A stretch of DNA of 64,000 nt from NCBI GenBank assembly GCA_002483265.1, contig DLHO01000018.1:62239-126238 (forward strand). The letters run 5' to 3'. The position numbers and the translations under genes are program-made. Numbering within the stretch: the first letter of the stretch is position 1; each line of letters starts with the position of its first letter. Positions 9,095 through 18,071 of the stretch are shown in pieces. The notes under the pieces are model-generated. The model was not told the DNA's origin and ran no database searches. It saw only the letters and a list, made by a program, of their open reading frames with translations. Origin of the DNA: Flavobacteriales bacterium UBA7666. GTDB taxonomy: Bacteria; Bacteroidota; Bacteroidia; Flavobacteriales_D; Crocinitomicaceae.

Positions 9095-12000
9095 ATGAAA
9101 TACTTACTACTACTAATTACTGCAATTTTCATTGCAGAAGGGAGTTCAATAGCCCAATGTGATATTAATGCAAGTGCAAGTGCAACAACCATTACTTGTG
9201 GTCAAAGCGTTAACTTATCCGCTTTTGGTTCTTCCACCGGACAAATGGTATTGAATGAAACATTTAATACTGGTGGATTTGGTCCGGGTTGGGGAGCAAC
9301 TCCCGGATCTACTAATTTTAATAACCCGTGTTCTCCGGCAGGTGTCGATGGAACTCCGCATGCCTGGATGGGAAGTTCAACCAGTGTTCCGCGTACATTG
9401 ACATCATCTCCATACAATCTATTAGCAGCAACCGCAGGAGTATCGATTTGTTTCGACCTGCTTTTTGCTTCTCAAGGTGATGCTGCTCCTTGCGAAGGAC
9501 CGGATGAACCGGATGAAGGCGTATTCTTGCAATATTCAATTGACGGTGGTGCTACCTGGATTGATATTCATTACTTCGATCCGAATGGTGGAAATGATCC
9601 GCAACTTACAAACTGGAATAACTGGTGTTTTGCACTTCCTCCGGGAGCCATTACTGCAAATACATTGATTCGCTGGCATCAAACCGCAGATTCAGGAGCA
9701 GATTATGACCACTGGGGAATTGACAATGTTCAAATCTTTCAAAATGATATCAACGCAGAAGTGGAATGGCTTCACGATGGTTACTCTTATGGAGTAGGAA
9801 ATCCGGGCGGAGTGAATCCAAATGCTGTTACCCCTACTACTACAACAACTTATACAGCTCAGATTACAACCGGAACAGGACAAGTTTGTACTACAACGGT
9901 TACGGTTACAGTTCTGGATCCTGTTTACGATATAAACGTTTCAGCAAATCCTACAACCATTTGTTCCGGAGATTGCTCTACGATAAGCGGTACCGGGCAA
10001 ATTGTAATCGATCCGGGAGGAATCGAAACGTATGAAAATAATGAATTCAATGTGGTAGCATCCGGAAGTGCCTCTGTTAATATCAATGTACAAGGAATTA
10101 ATACCACAAATATTATCAACGGATTAATTCAAAACGTAACCATCAATGGATTTAGTTTTTCCGGATCTTTCTTCTGTACAACTTTTGGTGGATGCAATTG
10201 CAACGGTAGCACTATTGGTTTTGGAGCAACTTGTAACTTAACTGCAAGCGGATTTACGGTTACATTGACTTCTCCGGGTGGTTGTGACATCATTCTTGCT
10301 CCTGCAGGTGCCGCTTCCGGAAATTACAACAATACGGTATTCGTGCCAGTTGGAGGAAGTGCGCTAGGCGGAACTTTCCCCGCTTCAGGAGGACCATGGA
10401 ATCCAAACGAACCATTCTCGGGATTAAACGGTTGTGATCCGAACGGAGTGTGGACGCTTACTTTCAATGCTCCAGGTTTAGGTCTTGGTTTCGGAACTTT
10501 ACAAGGTTGGTCAATTACATTTAACGACCCTCCGATCTACGCACCGGTAAATTATTCCTGGTCGCCAACTACCGGACTTTCAAATCCAACAAGCATCAAC
10601 ACACAAGCCTGTCCTACTTCCACTACAAACTATGTATTGACAGTAAGTAACGGAACACCAGGATGTGCAACGCATAATGAAAACGTAAACATCATTGTGG
10701 ATCCTTGCAATGGATGCATACCTCCGGTCGTAAACGTGAATTCTTTAAGTACATGTGCTCCCGGAACAGTGAATTTAAGTTCCGCAATTGCGGCTGGCTC
10801 TGCTCCTGCAACGTTGACTTACCATGCAACTCTAACGGATGCTCAAAACGATGTAAGTCCAATTTCTACTACCGTTGGAACAAGCGGAACCTATTGGGTT
10901 CGCTACGAAGATCCATTGGATCCGACGTGTTTCGGAACAGCTCAAATTGTGGTAACGATTACCCCTGCTGCAAATCCGGCATTTACAGTAACTAATTTCT
11001 GTCCGGGCGGAACAAATCAAGCAACCGGAATCGCTACTCCGGGTGGAACATTCAGTTTCAATCCAGCACCAGCTGACGGAGCAACTATTAATGCTTCAAC
11101 CGGCTCCATTTCAAATGCAACTGCCGGAACAACTTACACGGTTCAATATGCAACAGGTGGAGCATGTCCGGCTTCGACCACGCATACAGTAACAGCAACT
11201 AGTTTTACTTATACAGCAGTTGTAACGGACGAAAATTGCGGAAACTCTGATGGAACAATCAGCATTACTCCAAACGGTGGAAGTCCTGGCTATACTTACA
11301 GTTTAAACAGTGGACCCACTCAAGGTTCCGGATCATTTACCGGATTAAGTGCTGGTTCTTACACCGTTCTCATCACAGACAATACTGGCTGTCAGGCAAC
11401 GGGAACTGAAAATGTAGGAAGTATTGGCGGACCGTCAATTGATAACTTACAAGTTGTTGATCCTACTTGTGGTGGTGGATGCAATGGTTCAATTACAGCA
11501 ACCGTTTCCGGTGGAAACACTCCATATACGTATCAATGGTTTGATGCCTCTAATAATCCGATCGGAACAAACTCTGCAGTGATTTCCAATCTTTGTGGTG
11601 GTACTTATTCCCTTCAGGTTACAGATGCAAATGGTTCAAGCAGTCAATTATTCTTCGAGGATTTTGAAAGCGGAGCTGCTACCTGGACATTAAATGTTCC
11701 AATGGGTACGGAAGGATCAGATCCAAACTTCTTTAACGTAAGCGATGGCGAAGGTGGTGTTGCTCCAGGAGGTTGCGGCGTTGCCGGAAACGGGGATGCA
11801 ACGCTTCATATTACAAGTGTTTTCTTCCCGGGTGGAGGTGCTGCTTACGATGCGGGTGGATTATGCGGTATTTTATTCTGTCCGGAAACAAACAGACAGG
11901 CAGAAAGTCCTTCAATTAATACGGTTGGACAATCAAATCTAACATTGAAATTCGATTACATTGCTCAGGGAGATATCCCAAATGATCAGGCAACTGTTTG

Positions 12001-13621
12001 GTACAATGCCGGTGCTGGATGGGTACAATTAGGAGCTGCCTTATTCTCCGGAACCGGAGCATGTTCTCCTCAAGGAGTGTGGACAGCCTATTCAAATCCG
12101 CTTCCTGCAGCTTGCGAGAATATCGCTAATCTGCGTGTTGCAATTCGTTGGCAAAACAACGATGACGGGGCTGGAACGGATCCTTCAGTTGCAATCAATA
12201 ATTTGGAAATTATCACAACAAGTGCGGCAGGTTGTCCGGCAATTGATTTTGCAACACTAACTGCTCCTGGCGGCGGTGGCGACCCTTCGTTTGCACTAAG
12301 TAATTATTGTGAAGGTTCTGCAAATAGTGCTACCGGAATTGTAACTGCAGGCGGTTCATTTGCATTCAGTCCGGTTCCAACGGATGGAGCAACAATCAAT
12401 GCAACAACTGGTGCAATTACAAACGGAGTTGGAGGAACAACTTATACTGTTCAATATACCACTCCGGGAGCTTGCTCCAGTTCTCAAACGCATACAGTAA
12501 CTGTAAACGATTTACCAACTCCTGTAATTTCAGGTAGCCTAACCTATTGTGCCGGTGGACAAACTACCTTGAATGCTGGTGGGCCATATGCTTCTTACTC
12601 TTGGAGTACAGGGCCAACAACTCAGTCAATAAACACAACTGCTCAAAACGGAATCAGTGTGACGGTTATTGATAACAACGGTTGTCAGGGAACAAGCCCT
12701 TCGGTGAATGTCACTTCAGTTGCTCAAATTGTAACAAATTCGAATCTTGCCATTTGTCAGGGACAAAGTGCAACCATTCATGGTGTTCAACATTCAACGG
12801 CAGGAGTTTATAGTCAAACCTTCCAATCTTCTGGAGGTTGCGATAGTATTTCCAACGTAACATTGGTTGTTAACCCGAGTCCGAATCCGGTAATTACAGG
12901 AAATCTTTGGTATTGTGAAGGAAATCAGGCCACATTGGATGCGGGAGGTCCATACTCAAGTTATTCCTGGAGTATTGGTGGTAATCTGCAAACAATCCAA
13001 ACAACCAGTTCTGCAGCAATTACTGTTACCGTAACAGATGCGAATGGTTGTTCAGGAACAAGTGCTCCTGTAAGTTTGACAGCTCCACCGATTGCAATTG
13101 TAGGTGCAACACCTTCAACCGGAACAGCACCTTTGGTTGTTAACTTAACTAACGGAAGTCAAAATGCAAGTAGCTATTATTGGGATTTCGGAAATGGTAC
13201 TGATCTAAATACCGGAAACACCAATAGTCACAATCAAACTTACGGCAGTATCGGTCAATATACAGTGATGCTAGTTGCAAGTTCTCAAAATGGCTGTTCG
13301 GATACAGCATATGTAACGATCGTAGTTGTTGAACCAACACAACCCATGATTATTGACTTCCCGAATATTTTCACTCCAAATGGCGATCACAACAATGATT
13401 TCTTCGAATTTGCAAGTTCCAATGTAGCTTCATTAGAAGTGATTGTTACAAATCGTTGGGGGAACTTCATGTTCAAATCCACCGATGTTCACTTTAAATG
13501 GGACGGTAACATGCCGAATGGAGACCCCGCTTCTGAGGGAGTTTATTTCTACCAATATAAGGTAACCGGAATGCTTGGAGAATATCTGGAAGGACAAAAA
13601 TTTGTTCATCTGATGAAGTAA
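9095..13621 (+). CDS. Giant secreted protein, paralogue of the 3749-8608 product, T9SS type B sorting domain
   Basis: 1508 residues with a signal peptide (MKYLLLLITAIFIAEGSSIA). The first ~1130 residues follow the 3749-8608 protein almost residue by residue, including the DHWGIDNVQIFQNDINAE and P-domain-like GWSITFNDPPIYAP segments. The C-terminal part differs: instead of BIG2-like repeats it has repeats of the GGPYASYSWSTG / NGCQGTSPSVNV type and one PKD-like domain. It ends with the type B sorting domain (FPNIFTPNGDHNNDFF, RWGNFMFKS, GVYFYQYKVTG). This is a tandem duplication with C-terminal shuffling. The gene is followed by a strong terminator. Confidence 0.93.
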   Translation: MKYLLLLITAIFIAEGSSIAQCDINASASATTITCGQSVNLSAFGSSTGQMVLNETFNTGGFGPGWGATPGSTNFNNPCSPAGVDGTPHAWMGSSTSVPRTLTSSPYNLLAATAGVSICFDLLFASQGDAAPCEGPDEPDEGVFLQYSIDGGATWIDIHYFDPNGGNDPQLTNWNNWCFALPPGAITANTLIRWHQTADSGADYDHWGIDNVQIFQNDINAEVEWLHDGYSYGVGNPGGVNPNAVTPTTTTTYTAQITTGTGQVCTTTVTVTVLDPVYDINVSANPTTICSGDCSTISGTGQIVIDPGGIETYENNEFNVVASGSASVNINVQGINTTNIINGLIQNVTINGFSFSGSFFCTTFGGCNCNGSTIGFGATCNLTASGFTVTLTSPGGCDIILAPAGAASGNYNNTVFVPVGGSALGGTFPASGGPWNPNEPFSGLNGCDPNGVWTLTFNAPGLGLGFGTLQGWSITFNDPPIYAPVNYSWSPTTGLSNPTSINTQACPTSTTNYVLTVSNGTPGCATHNENVNIIVDPCNGCIPPVVNVNSLSTCAPGTVNLSSAIAAGSAPATLTYHATLTDAQNDVSPISTTVGTSGTYWVRYEDPLDPTCFGTAQIVVTITPAANPAFTVTNFCPGGTNQATGIATPGGTFSFNPAPADGATINASTGSISNATAGTTYTVQYATGGACPASTTHTVTATSFTYTAVVTDENCGNSDGTISITPNGGSPGYTYSLNSGPTQGSGSFTGLSAGSYTVLITDNTGCQATGTENVGSIGGPSIDNLQVVDPTCGGGCNGSITATVSGGNTPYTYQWFDASNNPIGTNSAVISNLCGGTYSLQVTDANGSSSQLFFEDFESGAATWTLNVPMGTEGSDPNFFNVSDGEGGVAPGGCGVAGNGDATLHITSVFFPGGGAAYDAGGLCGILFCPETNRQAESPSINTVGQSNLTLKFDYIAQGDIPNDQATVWYNAGAGWVQLGAALFSGTGACSPQGVWTAYSNPLPAACENIANLRVAIRWQNNDDGAGTDPSVAINNLEIITTSAAGCPAIDFATLTAPGGGGDPSFALSNYCEGSANSATGIVTAGGSFAFSPVPTDGATINATTGAITNGVGGTTYTVQYTTPGACSSSQTHTVTVNDLPTPVISGSLTYCAGGQTTLNAGGPYASYSWSTGPTTQSINTTAQNGISVTVIDNNGCQGTSPSVNVTSVAQIVTNSNLAICQGQSATIHGVQHSTAGVYSQTFQSSGGCDSISNVTLVVNPSPNPVITGNLWYCEGNQATLDAGGPYSSYSWSIGGNLQTIQTTSSAAITVTVTDANGCSGTSAPVSLTAPPIAIVGATPSTGTAPLVVNLTNGSQNASSYYWDFGNGTDLNTGNTNSHNQTYGSIGQYTVMLVASSQNGCSDTAYVTIVVVEPTQPMIIDFPNIFTPNGDHNNDFFEFASSNVASLEVIVTNRWGNFMFKSTDVHFKWDGNMPNGDPASEGVYFYQYKVTGMLGEYLEGQKFVHLMK

Positions 13622-13637
13622 TATATTAATTCATTTG

Positions 13638-13675
13638 AAAGCCGGGATGATCATTTTTTCATCCCGGCTTTTTTG
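13638..13675 (+). terminator. Rho-independent terminator after the T9SS gene pair
   Basis: GCCGGGATGA and TCATCCCGGC form a perfect 10-bp stem around a short T-rich loop and are followed by TTTTTTG. The stem begins 19 bases after the stop codon of the giant protein. It separates the T9SS genes from the downstream cassette. Confidence 0.92.
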
Positions 13676-13710
13676 TTTTTAAAAGCTCTTCAAAAAACAA
13701 TTTAAAATTC

Positions 13711-13810
13711 ATTTTGATTAATTTCTAATCAAAATATTAAATAAAGCAATTAATCAAAATCCTTTTATTTACTGATAAAATAATAAAAAAGATTATTTTT
13801 TAATCAAAAT
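13711..13810 (+). promoter_or_regulatory. Four copies of TAATCAAAAT: operator array candidate
   Basis: The decamer TAATCAAAAT occurs at 13726-13735, 13751-13760 and 13801-13810, and in reverse orientation at 13711-13720. The first two copies form a perfect inverted repeat with a 5-base spacer. Forward copies start 25 and 50 bases apart. The array lies between the terminator and the promoter of the cassette, as expected for a regulator or nucleoid-protein binding region. AT-richness raises the chance level, but four exact decamers in 100 bases is notable. Confidence 0.5.
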
Positions 13811-13823
13811 AATTGCAAAAAAG

Positions 13824-13855
13824 TTTGGTAAATCAAATATGATTTCTTATCTTTG
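13824..13855 (+). promoter_or_regulatory. Bacteroidota-type promoter of the cassette
   Basis: TTTG (13824-13827), 20 bases, then TATCTTTG (13848-13855) match the -33 TTTG / -7 TAnnTTTG consensus with standard spacing. The spacer holds an inverted repeat AAATCA-AATA-TGATTT (13830-13845), a candidate repressor site placed to block the polymerase. Transcription would start near 13860, about 20 bases before the first ATG. Confidence 0.75.
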
Positions 13856-13880
13856 TAAGGTAGCAAATCGGTAAAAGGAA

Positions 13881-14984
13881 ATGCTGCAAAAAACAACCTT
13901 ATTATTAACCATTATAAATCGAATCGTGAAACGAATTATCATCCTTTCCGTTGGTACGGCGACTCCTAAAATCATCAAAGCACTTTCTGAAGCTTTTGAA
14001 ATCAATCAGGAGTTATTATTCAAAATTCTTTACAATGCGCCTGCTGTCTTTTTGGACCATGCAGATGAAGCGCTGGCAGAAAAAGCATTCACTATTTTAA
14101 CAGAACTCGGGCTGGAAGTTCTGATACAAAACACGGATGAAAAACCACCACTGTCAACAGAATCCATTGATATAGCCGTCCATATCAACAATCCGGTGAA
14201 ATTAACCACCGTCAACAAACAACTGTCCGAATTTCTGGGCTGCACTGAAAACGAATCTCTGCAACTTTTACTCAACGAACCTAGCGTGATTTTGGGTGGA
14301 GTTTCTATGGCCACCGCAGAGAGCTTGCAAAAACGAATAGATGCTGAAGTCATTGCAAGTAACCCAAAAATGGATTTATACACCATTGAATTCACTGCAG
14401 AATCAGAAAATGACCGATTGAAGTTGATTAACCTCATCAAAAACAAGGAAATCGCTATTCCTGATGGAGAAACAAAATGGGTTCGTAACCTAACCTACGA
14501 ACAAATGAACCAGTTTCTTATCCGCTATCGATCCCAACACGAGGTTAAGATCTATAACCAAAGTTATTCCAGATTTCGTATTCTTCTGGATAACTTTGAT
14601 CTGACGAATACTTCACAAACCAATTTTTTGGTGAATGAAATCGGCATGCCGACAGAAGTACTCGCAGAAATTCACGCCAACCTTCCGGTTTTACTGGATG
14701 AATCTGTCAACTTTGGAACGCTTCAGGAAAAATTAGCTTGGTACAAACAAGCCGGTTTAACCTGCTCCGAAGAACAAATTCCATTCGGAAAGTATGTCAT
14801 CTCAGTAAGTAATATTTCCGACTCAGGAAAAGCAAGGGAAATCCTGAGCAAATTTTACAAAGATGTCAATTTCGACAAAATCACAGATGTCTGGAAAGCC
14901 CCTATGCCCCTCGGAGGTACTTTGAGCCGACTGCTTGAAAAACAACTGGAATATATCGGATGTGAAATCGAATACGAATACTAA
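13881..14984 (+). CDS. Protein of four to five L7/L12-CTD-like repeats, cassette gene 1
   Basis: 367 residues. I see a repeating unit of about 65-75 residues resembling the ribosomal L7/L12 C-terminal domain: strand, helix (IIKALSEAF), helix ending NAPAV or NEPSVIL, helix (AEKAFTILTELG), final strand. Likely units are about 17-83, 91-160, 164-225, 229-298 and 302-367. The second unit keeps GGVSMATAESLQKRID, which parallels EGVSxxxAExLKxxLE of L7/L12. No other ribosomal feature is present and there is no signal peptide. A GTG at 13926 just before the first repeat is an alternative start. It lies 5 bases before a TPR gene. No function is recognised; a protein-binding scaffold is a guess. Confidence 0.7.
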   Translation: MLQKTTLLLTIINRIVKRIIILSVGTATPKIIKALSEAFEINQELLFKILYNAPAVFLDHADEALAEKAFTILTELGLEVLIQNTDEKPPLSTESIDIAVHINNPVKLTTVNKQLSEFLGCTENESLQLLLNEPSVILGGVSMATAESLQKRIDAEVIASNPKMDLYTIEFTAESENDRLKLINLIKNKEIAIPDGETKWVRNLTYEQMNQFLIRYRSQHEVKIYNQSYSRFRILLDNFDLTNTSQTNFLVNEIGMPTEVLAEIHANLPVLLDESVNFGTLQEKLAWYKQAGLTCSEEQIPFGKYVISVSNISDSGKAREILSKFYKDVNFDKITDVWKAPMPLGGTLSRLLEKQLEYIGCEIEYEY

Positions 14985-14989
14985 CCACT

Positions 14990-15547
14990 ATGAACGAAAA
15001 CAAACCTAACCTCCATCTCCAAATCGCTGAAAACGGAAAAGTACTCGCTTTAAGAGGAGACCACAAAGAAGCATTACGCCATTATAAAGAGGCTATGCGC
15101 ATGTGTCAAACGGCCGATAATTCAGAAGTTTTCCTGCAGCATTACAGTTTGTGTGCAATGGAATCACTGGAATTGATGGAGGCACACCAAGAAATCATCA
15201 CTTTTTGCGATAAAAGCATTGATTTCCTGACACCAAAAAAGGCCGATCGAAACGATGATTGGTTCAGGAAAAATCTCGCATCACTCTGGGAACGGAAAGG
15301 AATCCAGTGCATCTACCTGGATGAAAAAACAGAGGCGATAGAAGCGTTCGATTCAGCTATCAAAGAGGCAACCGGTTTTCAACTGCCTCTAAGTAAAGAA
15401 CTGCTGAATTGGCTTCGAAGAGGGTATGCAATTAGTCACAAACAAGTGCGTGATTTACAAAACAGACATCACTACTTTACTGTTCGTAAAGAAAATGTCA
15501 ACGAAAAAATAGCAGTTCAACTGCCGGAAATGATCAATCCGTTCTAA
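14990..15547 (+). CDS. TPR-like helical protein, cassette gene 2
   Basis: 185 residues, mostly helical. Helix pairs resemble tetratricopeptide repeats: ALRGDHKEALRHYKEAMRMC near residues 18-38, a middle pair around 50-75, and YLDEKTEAIEAFDSAIKEA near 105-125. A short strand-like tail (HHYFTVRKENVNEKIAVQLP) and NPF close the protein. No signal peptide or membrane segment. It follows the L7/L12-like gene by 5 bases, so the two form a translationally close pair. TPR proteins usually bind partners; here the partners may be the paralogous family encoded downstream. That is inference. Confidence 0.75.
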   Translation: MNENKPNLHLQIAENGKVLALRGDHKEALRHYKEAMRMCQTADNSEVFLQHYSLCAMESLELMEAHQEIITFCDKSIDFLTPKKADRNDDWFRKNLASLWERKGIQCIYLDEKTEAIEAFDSAIKEATGFQLPLSKELLNWLRRGYAISHKQVRDLQNRHHYFTVRKENVNEKIAVQLPEMINPF

Positions 15548-15564
15548 ACCAAAGTTTTACACGA

Positions 15565-15686
15565 AATAGCAGGCGGCTTTAGTTACGCGCGAAACTAAAA
15601 ACATCCACCTGTCTCCTCATCCCTGAAAAGAACCGGGCCAGGATTGTTACGCCAAAAAATTTGGCAGGCAAGAGCGATCCACCTGC
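15565..15686 (+). promoter_or_regulatory. Structured 5' leader with competing pairings
   Basis: The 170-base gap before the 608-residue gene contains a hairpin TTTAGTT-ACGCGCGA-AACTAAA (15578-15599) and a hairpin GCCAAA-AAA-TTTGGC (15651-15665). CAGGCGG (15570-15576) can pair with either of two copies of ATCCACCTG (15603-15611 and 15677-15685), and GCAGG (15665-15669) can also pair with CCTGC (15682-15686). No TAnnTTTG box is present, so this looks like an mRNA leader inside the operon. A switching function is inference. Confidence 0.4.
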
Positions 15687-15717
15687 ATTTCGTAAAAACA
15701 TTAAAAACAATTAATTT

Positions 15718-17544
15718 ATGAGTGATTTAAGCAATTTTAGTGAAGGAGCTTCCATTCTACAGCAAGTTGATGTCAGCGACATCTTTAAAAACCTTGCTCT
15801 CGGAATTGCAGAAGCCCAACAAAAACTAGATGACAATTCAATAGCACAGGCTGTTAAATTGGCAGAAACTCAAATTGGTGGTTCTTCCTTACTTTCATTG
15901 GGATTTGTTCCTACTTTCTACGCATTCCATTATGCAGACATCAGCGCCAGTATCTATTTGAAAATGGCACAGAAAGAATCATTGGAATTCGGATTCGGAT
16001 TGGATTTGCAAATTGCCAAAGACAAAGGCTATACAGAAGATACACACACCTTCTTGAGTGAAAACAGCTACTCTGAAACAACAGAAGAATACAAGGCAAC
16101 TCGCCAATTGAGCTTCTTTGCCAAAGAGAAAAAAGCTGTAAAGATTAACAACAAGCTTGTTAAGCAAAAAGAAGAGCTTGCTTCAAAAAGTCGTCTGGAA
16201 AAATTCAAATCAGACATCAAAAGTGAAGCAGGCGTAGACCAGGTTTACGATGAAATCCAGTCCAAAAAAGTCACCAATAACCAAAGTGTTGGCGTTGATG
16301 TTTGGATGGACGGAGGTTTTCTTCGTGTCGAAAAAGGTCTGCACTTTAACAAAACAGGTGTTGGCGTCTTAAAAATCGGAGATTACTCTGATGATGATCA
16401 TGATGACATCGATGTAAACGGAGGAACTACACCTGGTGATTTTATTCTAGGTGCTGATCTAGAGGCTTCCTTATCAGGAGCTGCTACTGCTAATGGCTCA
16501 GGAAGCGTTTATGGTTTGAGCAAAAATGGAGATCTATACATTTTCGCGTCACCTAACTGGGTTCCGGTTTCAAGCAAGTTTTACTTTGCGTTTAACAGTG
16601 ATGCTATCAACTATTCAGACAACCTGAAAGCACCCTCGGATGTAGCTAATTTAGAGCATATTGCCCCTATCAGCAGTACGTTTAACAACAAAAATCACGA
16701 CAAACACCTGTTGATTCACCAAGCACTTCGTTTGATCCAAAGTCACGATGCAGATGCGTCCATTACCATTACCGGTATGACAGATCCGAAAGGCGGTGAT
16801 AATCCTAAAAATCAGAGTTTGGCGAAAAGACGTGCAGAACAATTGAGAGATCACATCTTTGGGTCAGATGCACCTGTGAATGTCCAAATCGGTGCAGTAA
16901 CAAATACTGCCGGAAATAGCGACTTGTTGAAACGCCACGCTTCCATCAAATTGGATGCAGATTATATCCTGTTTATTGATGGTAACGTTACAGCAGATGC
17001 TGCACCTGAGAAAGATGCTTCAAGTCCGAACAGATTTGTTTATGCGGATCATGTTGGTGTTGGAGGTTCCGCTGATTTTTATACTGCAACGTTCTCTTAC
17101 GGAGGAGTGACATACAATCAGTCCAATTCGAATATCGAAACACTGATATCTGCCTTAGCGATTACTGAGCATTCTTATGAAAAGACAAGTGAAGAACTTC
17201 ACTATTTCCTTTCAGACGAAGCAGTTGTGAAGTTCCAATTACTTACCAATCAATCCGAAGAAATTCAGATTGAATATGTAGGCGAAAGCGGATCTTCAGG
17301 AACTGAAAACAGCACTTCTTTCTTTGCGGGAAAAACCAAAAACCAAAAATCCCTGTTGAATGAAGCTATTGGAAGTAAAGCTCAGAACAATTCGTTTGCT
17401 TTAAGTGCAAGTGTTGATTTCAGAATGTCCCGCCAGTTCGAAATGTCCATGGAAGGAAATTCATCCATGTCAGCCCGAATGGTAGCAGTTCCGGCTCCGG
17501 CAGGTTTCACTGATTTCATTGATGGAGTCTACAATGCCGGATAA
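15718..17544 (+). CDS. Large member of the GIAEAQ/PTFY/VPAPA family with OmpA-like insertion, cassette gene 3
   Basis: 608 residues. N-terminal family helix LGIAEAQQKLDDNSI (~28-42), then LGFVPTFYAF (~60-69) and a strand SASIYLKM. The matching C-terminal piece, FALSASVDFRM...SSMSARMVAVPAPAGF, lies at the very end (~560-597). Between them sit a charged helical stretch (~105-190), a beta-rich part with a glycine-rich DVNGGTTPGDF loop, and an OmpA-like region: FYFAFNSDAI, ITITGMTDPKGGDNPKNQSL, then KRRAEQLRDHIF (~300-385). OmpA-type domains bind peptidoglycan, but this protein has no signal peptide. It looks like a two-part beta domain with a large insertion. Function unknown. Confidence 0.8.
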   Translation: MSDLSNFSEGASILQQVDVSDIFKNLALGIAEAQQKLDDNSIAQAVKLAETQIGGSSLLSLGFVPTFYAFHYADISASIYLKMAQKESLEFGFGLDLQIAKDKGYTEDTHTFLSENSYSETTEEYKATRQLSFFAKEKKAVKINNKLVKQKEELASKSRLEKFKSDIKSEAGVDQVYDEIQSKKVTNNQSVGVDVWMDGGFLRVEKGLHFNKTGVGVLKIGDYSDDDHDDIDVNGGTTPGDFILGADLEASLSGAATANGSGSVYGLSKNGDLYIFASPNWVPVSSKFYFAFNSDAINYSDNLKAPSDVANLEHIAPISSTFNNKNHDKHLLIHQALRLIQSHDADASITITGMTDPKGGDNPKNQSLAKRRAEQLRDHIFGSDAPVNVQIGAVTNTAGNSDLLKRHASIKLDADYILFIDGNVTADAAPEKDASSPNRFVYADHVGVGGSADFYTATFSYGGVTYNQSNSNIETLISALAITEHSYEKTSEELHYFLSDEAVVKFQLLTNQSEEIQIEYVGESGSSGTENSTSFFAGKTKNQKSLLNEAIGSKAQNNSFALSASVDFRMSRQFEMSMEGNSSMSARMVAVPAPAGFTDFIDGVYNAG

Positions 17545-17573
17545 TAGTATTCACCTATTAAAACTCCAGTATT

Positions 17574-18038
17574 ATGGCAGCAGCAATTGAAACAATCACC
17601 AACACGCTCACGAATTCCCCACTTTCAACTTTGGTTGAAAACATGGGGATTTCAATAGCACATGCGCAGGCAGCGTTAGACGGAAACTCCATCGAAATGC
17701 TTCAAAGCCTCGCTTCCAGTACCGTAGATATCGGAGGGAATCAAATCAGTCTGTTAAATCTAGGCTTTGTTCCAAGTTTCTACGCTTTTACAGAAGCAAG
17801 TTTCGATGCAAAAATGGACTTCTCCTTGTCAGAATCAACTGCCTTTAACGCAGATGCTGTGGTTTCGGTTGAAACAAAGGTAGTTGCGGCTACTGTAAGT
17901 GTGGGCTTCGCACGAAAATTTGATCAAGCTGCTTCAGCTTCTTCAAGTATTGCAGCCCGCATGGTTTCACTGCCTCCACCCGAAAACCTGTTAATCCTTC
18001 TAAAGAACTTAAGTACAGAAGGAAATACAACAACCTAG
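17574..18038 (+). CDS. Minimal member of the GIAEAQ/PTFY/VPAPA family, cassette gene 4
   Basis: 154 residues, close to the bare family domain. Helix MGISIAHAQAALDGNSIEML (~24-43), strand LLNLGFVPSFYAFTEASFDAK (~58-78), a central S/V/A-rich sheet region, and SASSSIAARMVSLPPPENLL near the end. In the 608-residue neighbour the same pieces are separated by a long insertion, so this gene defines the core fold. No signal peptide, no cysteines. The gene starts 29 bases after its neighbour. No function is known to me. Confidence 0.8.
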   Translation: MAAAIETITNTLTNSPLSTLVENMGISIAHAQAALDGNSIEMLQSLASSTVDIGGNQISLLNLGFVPSFYAFTEASFDAKMDFSLSESTAFNADAVVSVETKVVAATVSVGFARKFDQAASASSSIAARMVSLPPPENLLILLKNLSTEGNTTT

Positions 18039-18071
18039 TAATCAATTAATAATCAACAAAAACAACAAAGT

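Noticed and set aside
3749..13621. Many long antisense and alternative frames in the giant T9SS genes
   Set aside because: They follow from repetitive Thr/Gly/Asn-rich coding sequence; they have low complexity (Cys/Ser-rich) and no independent support.
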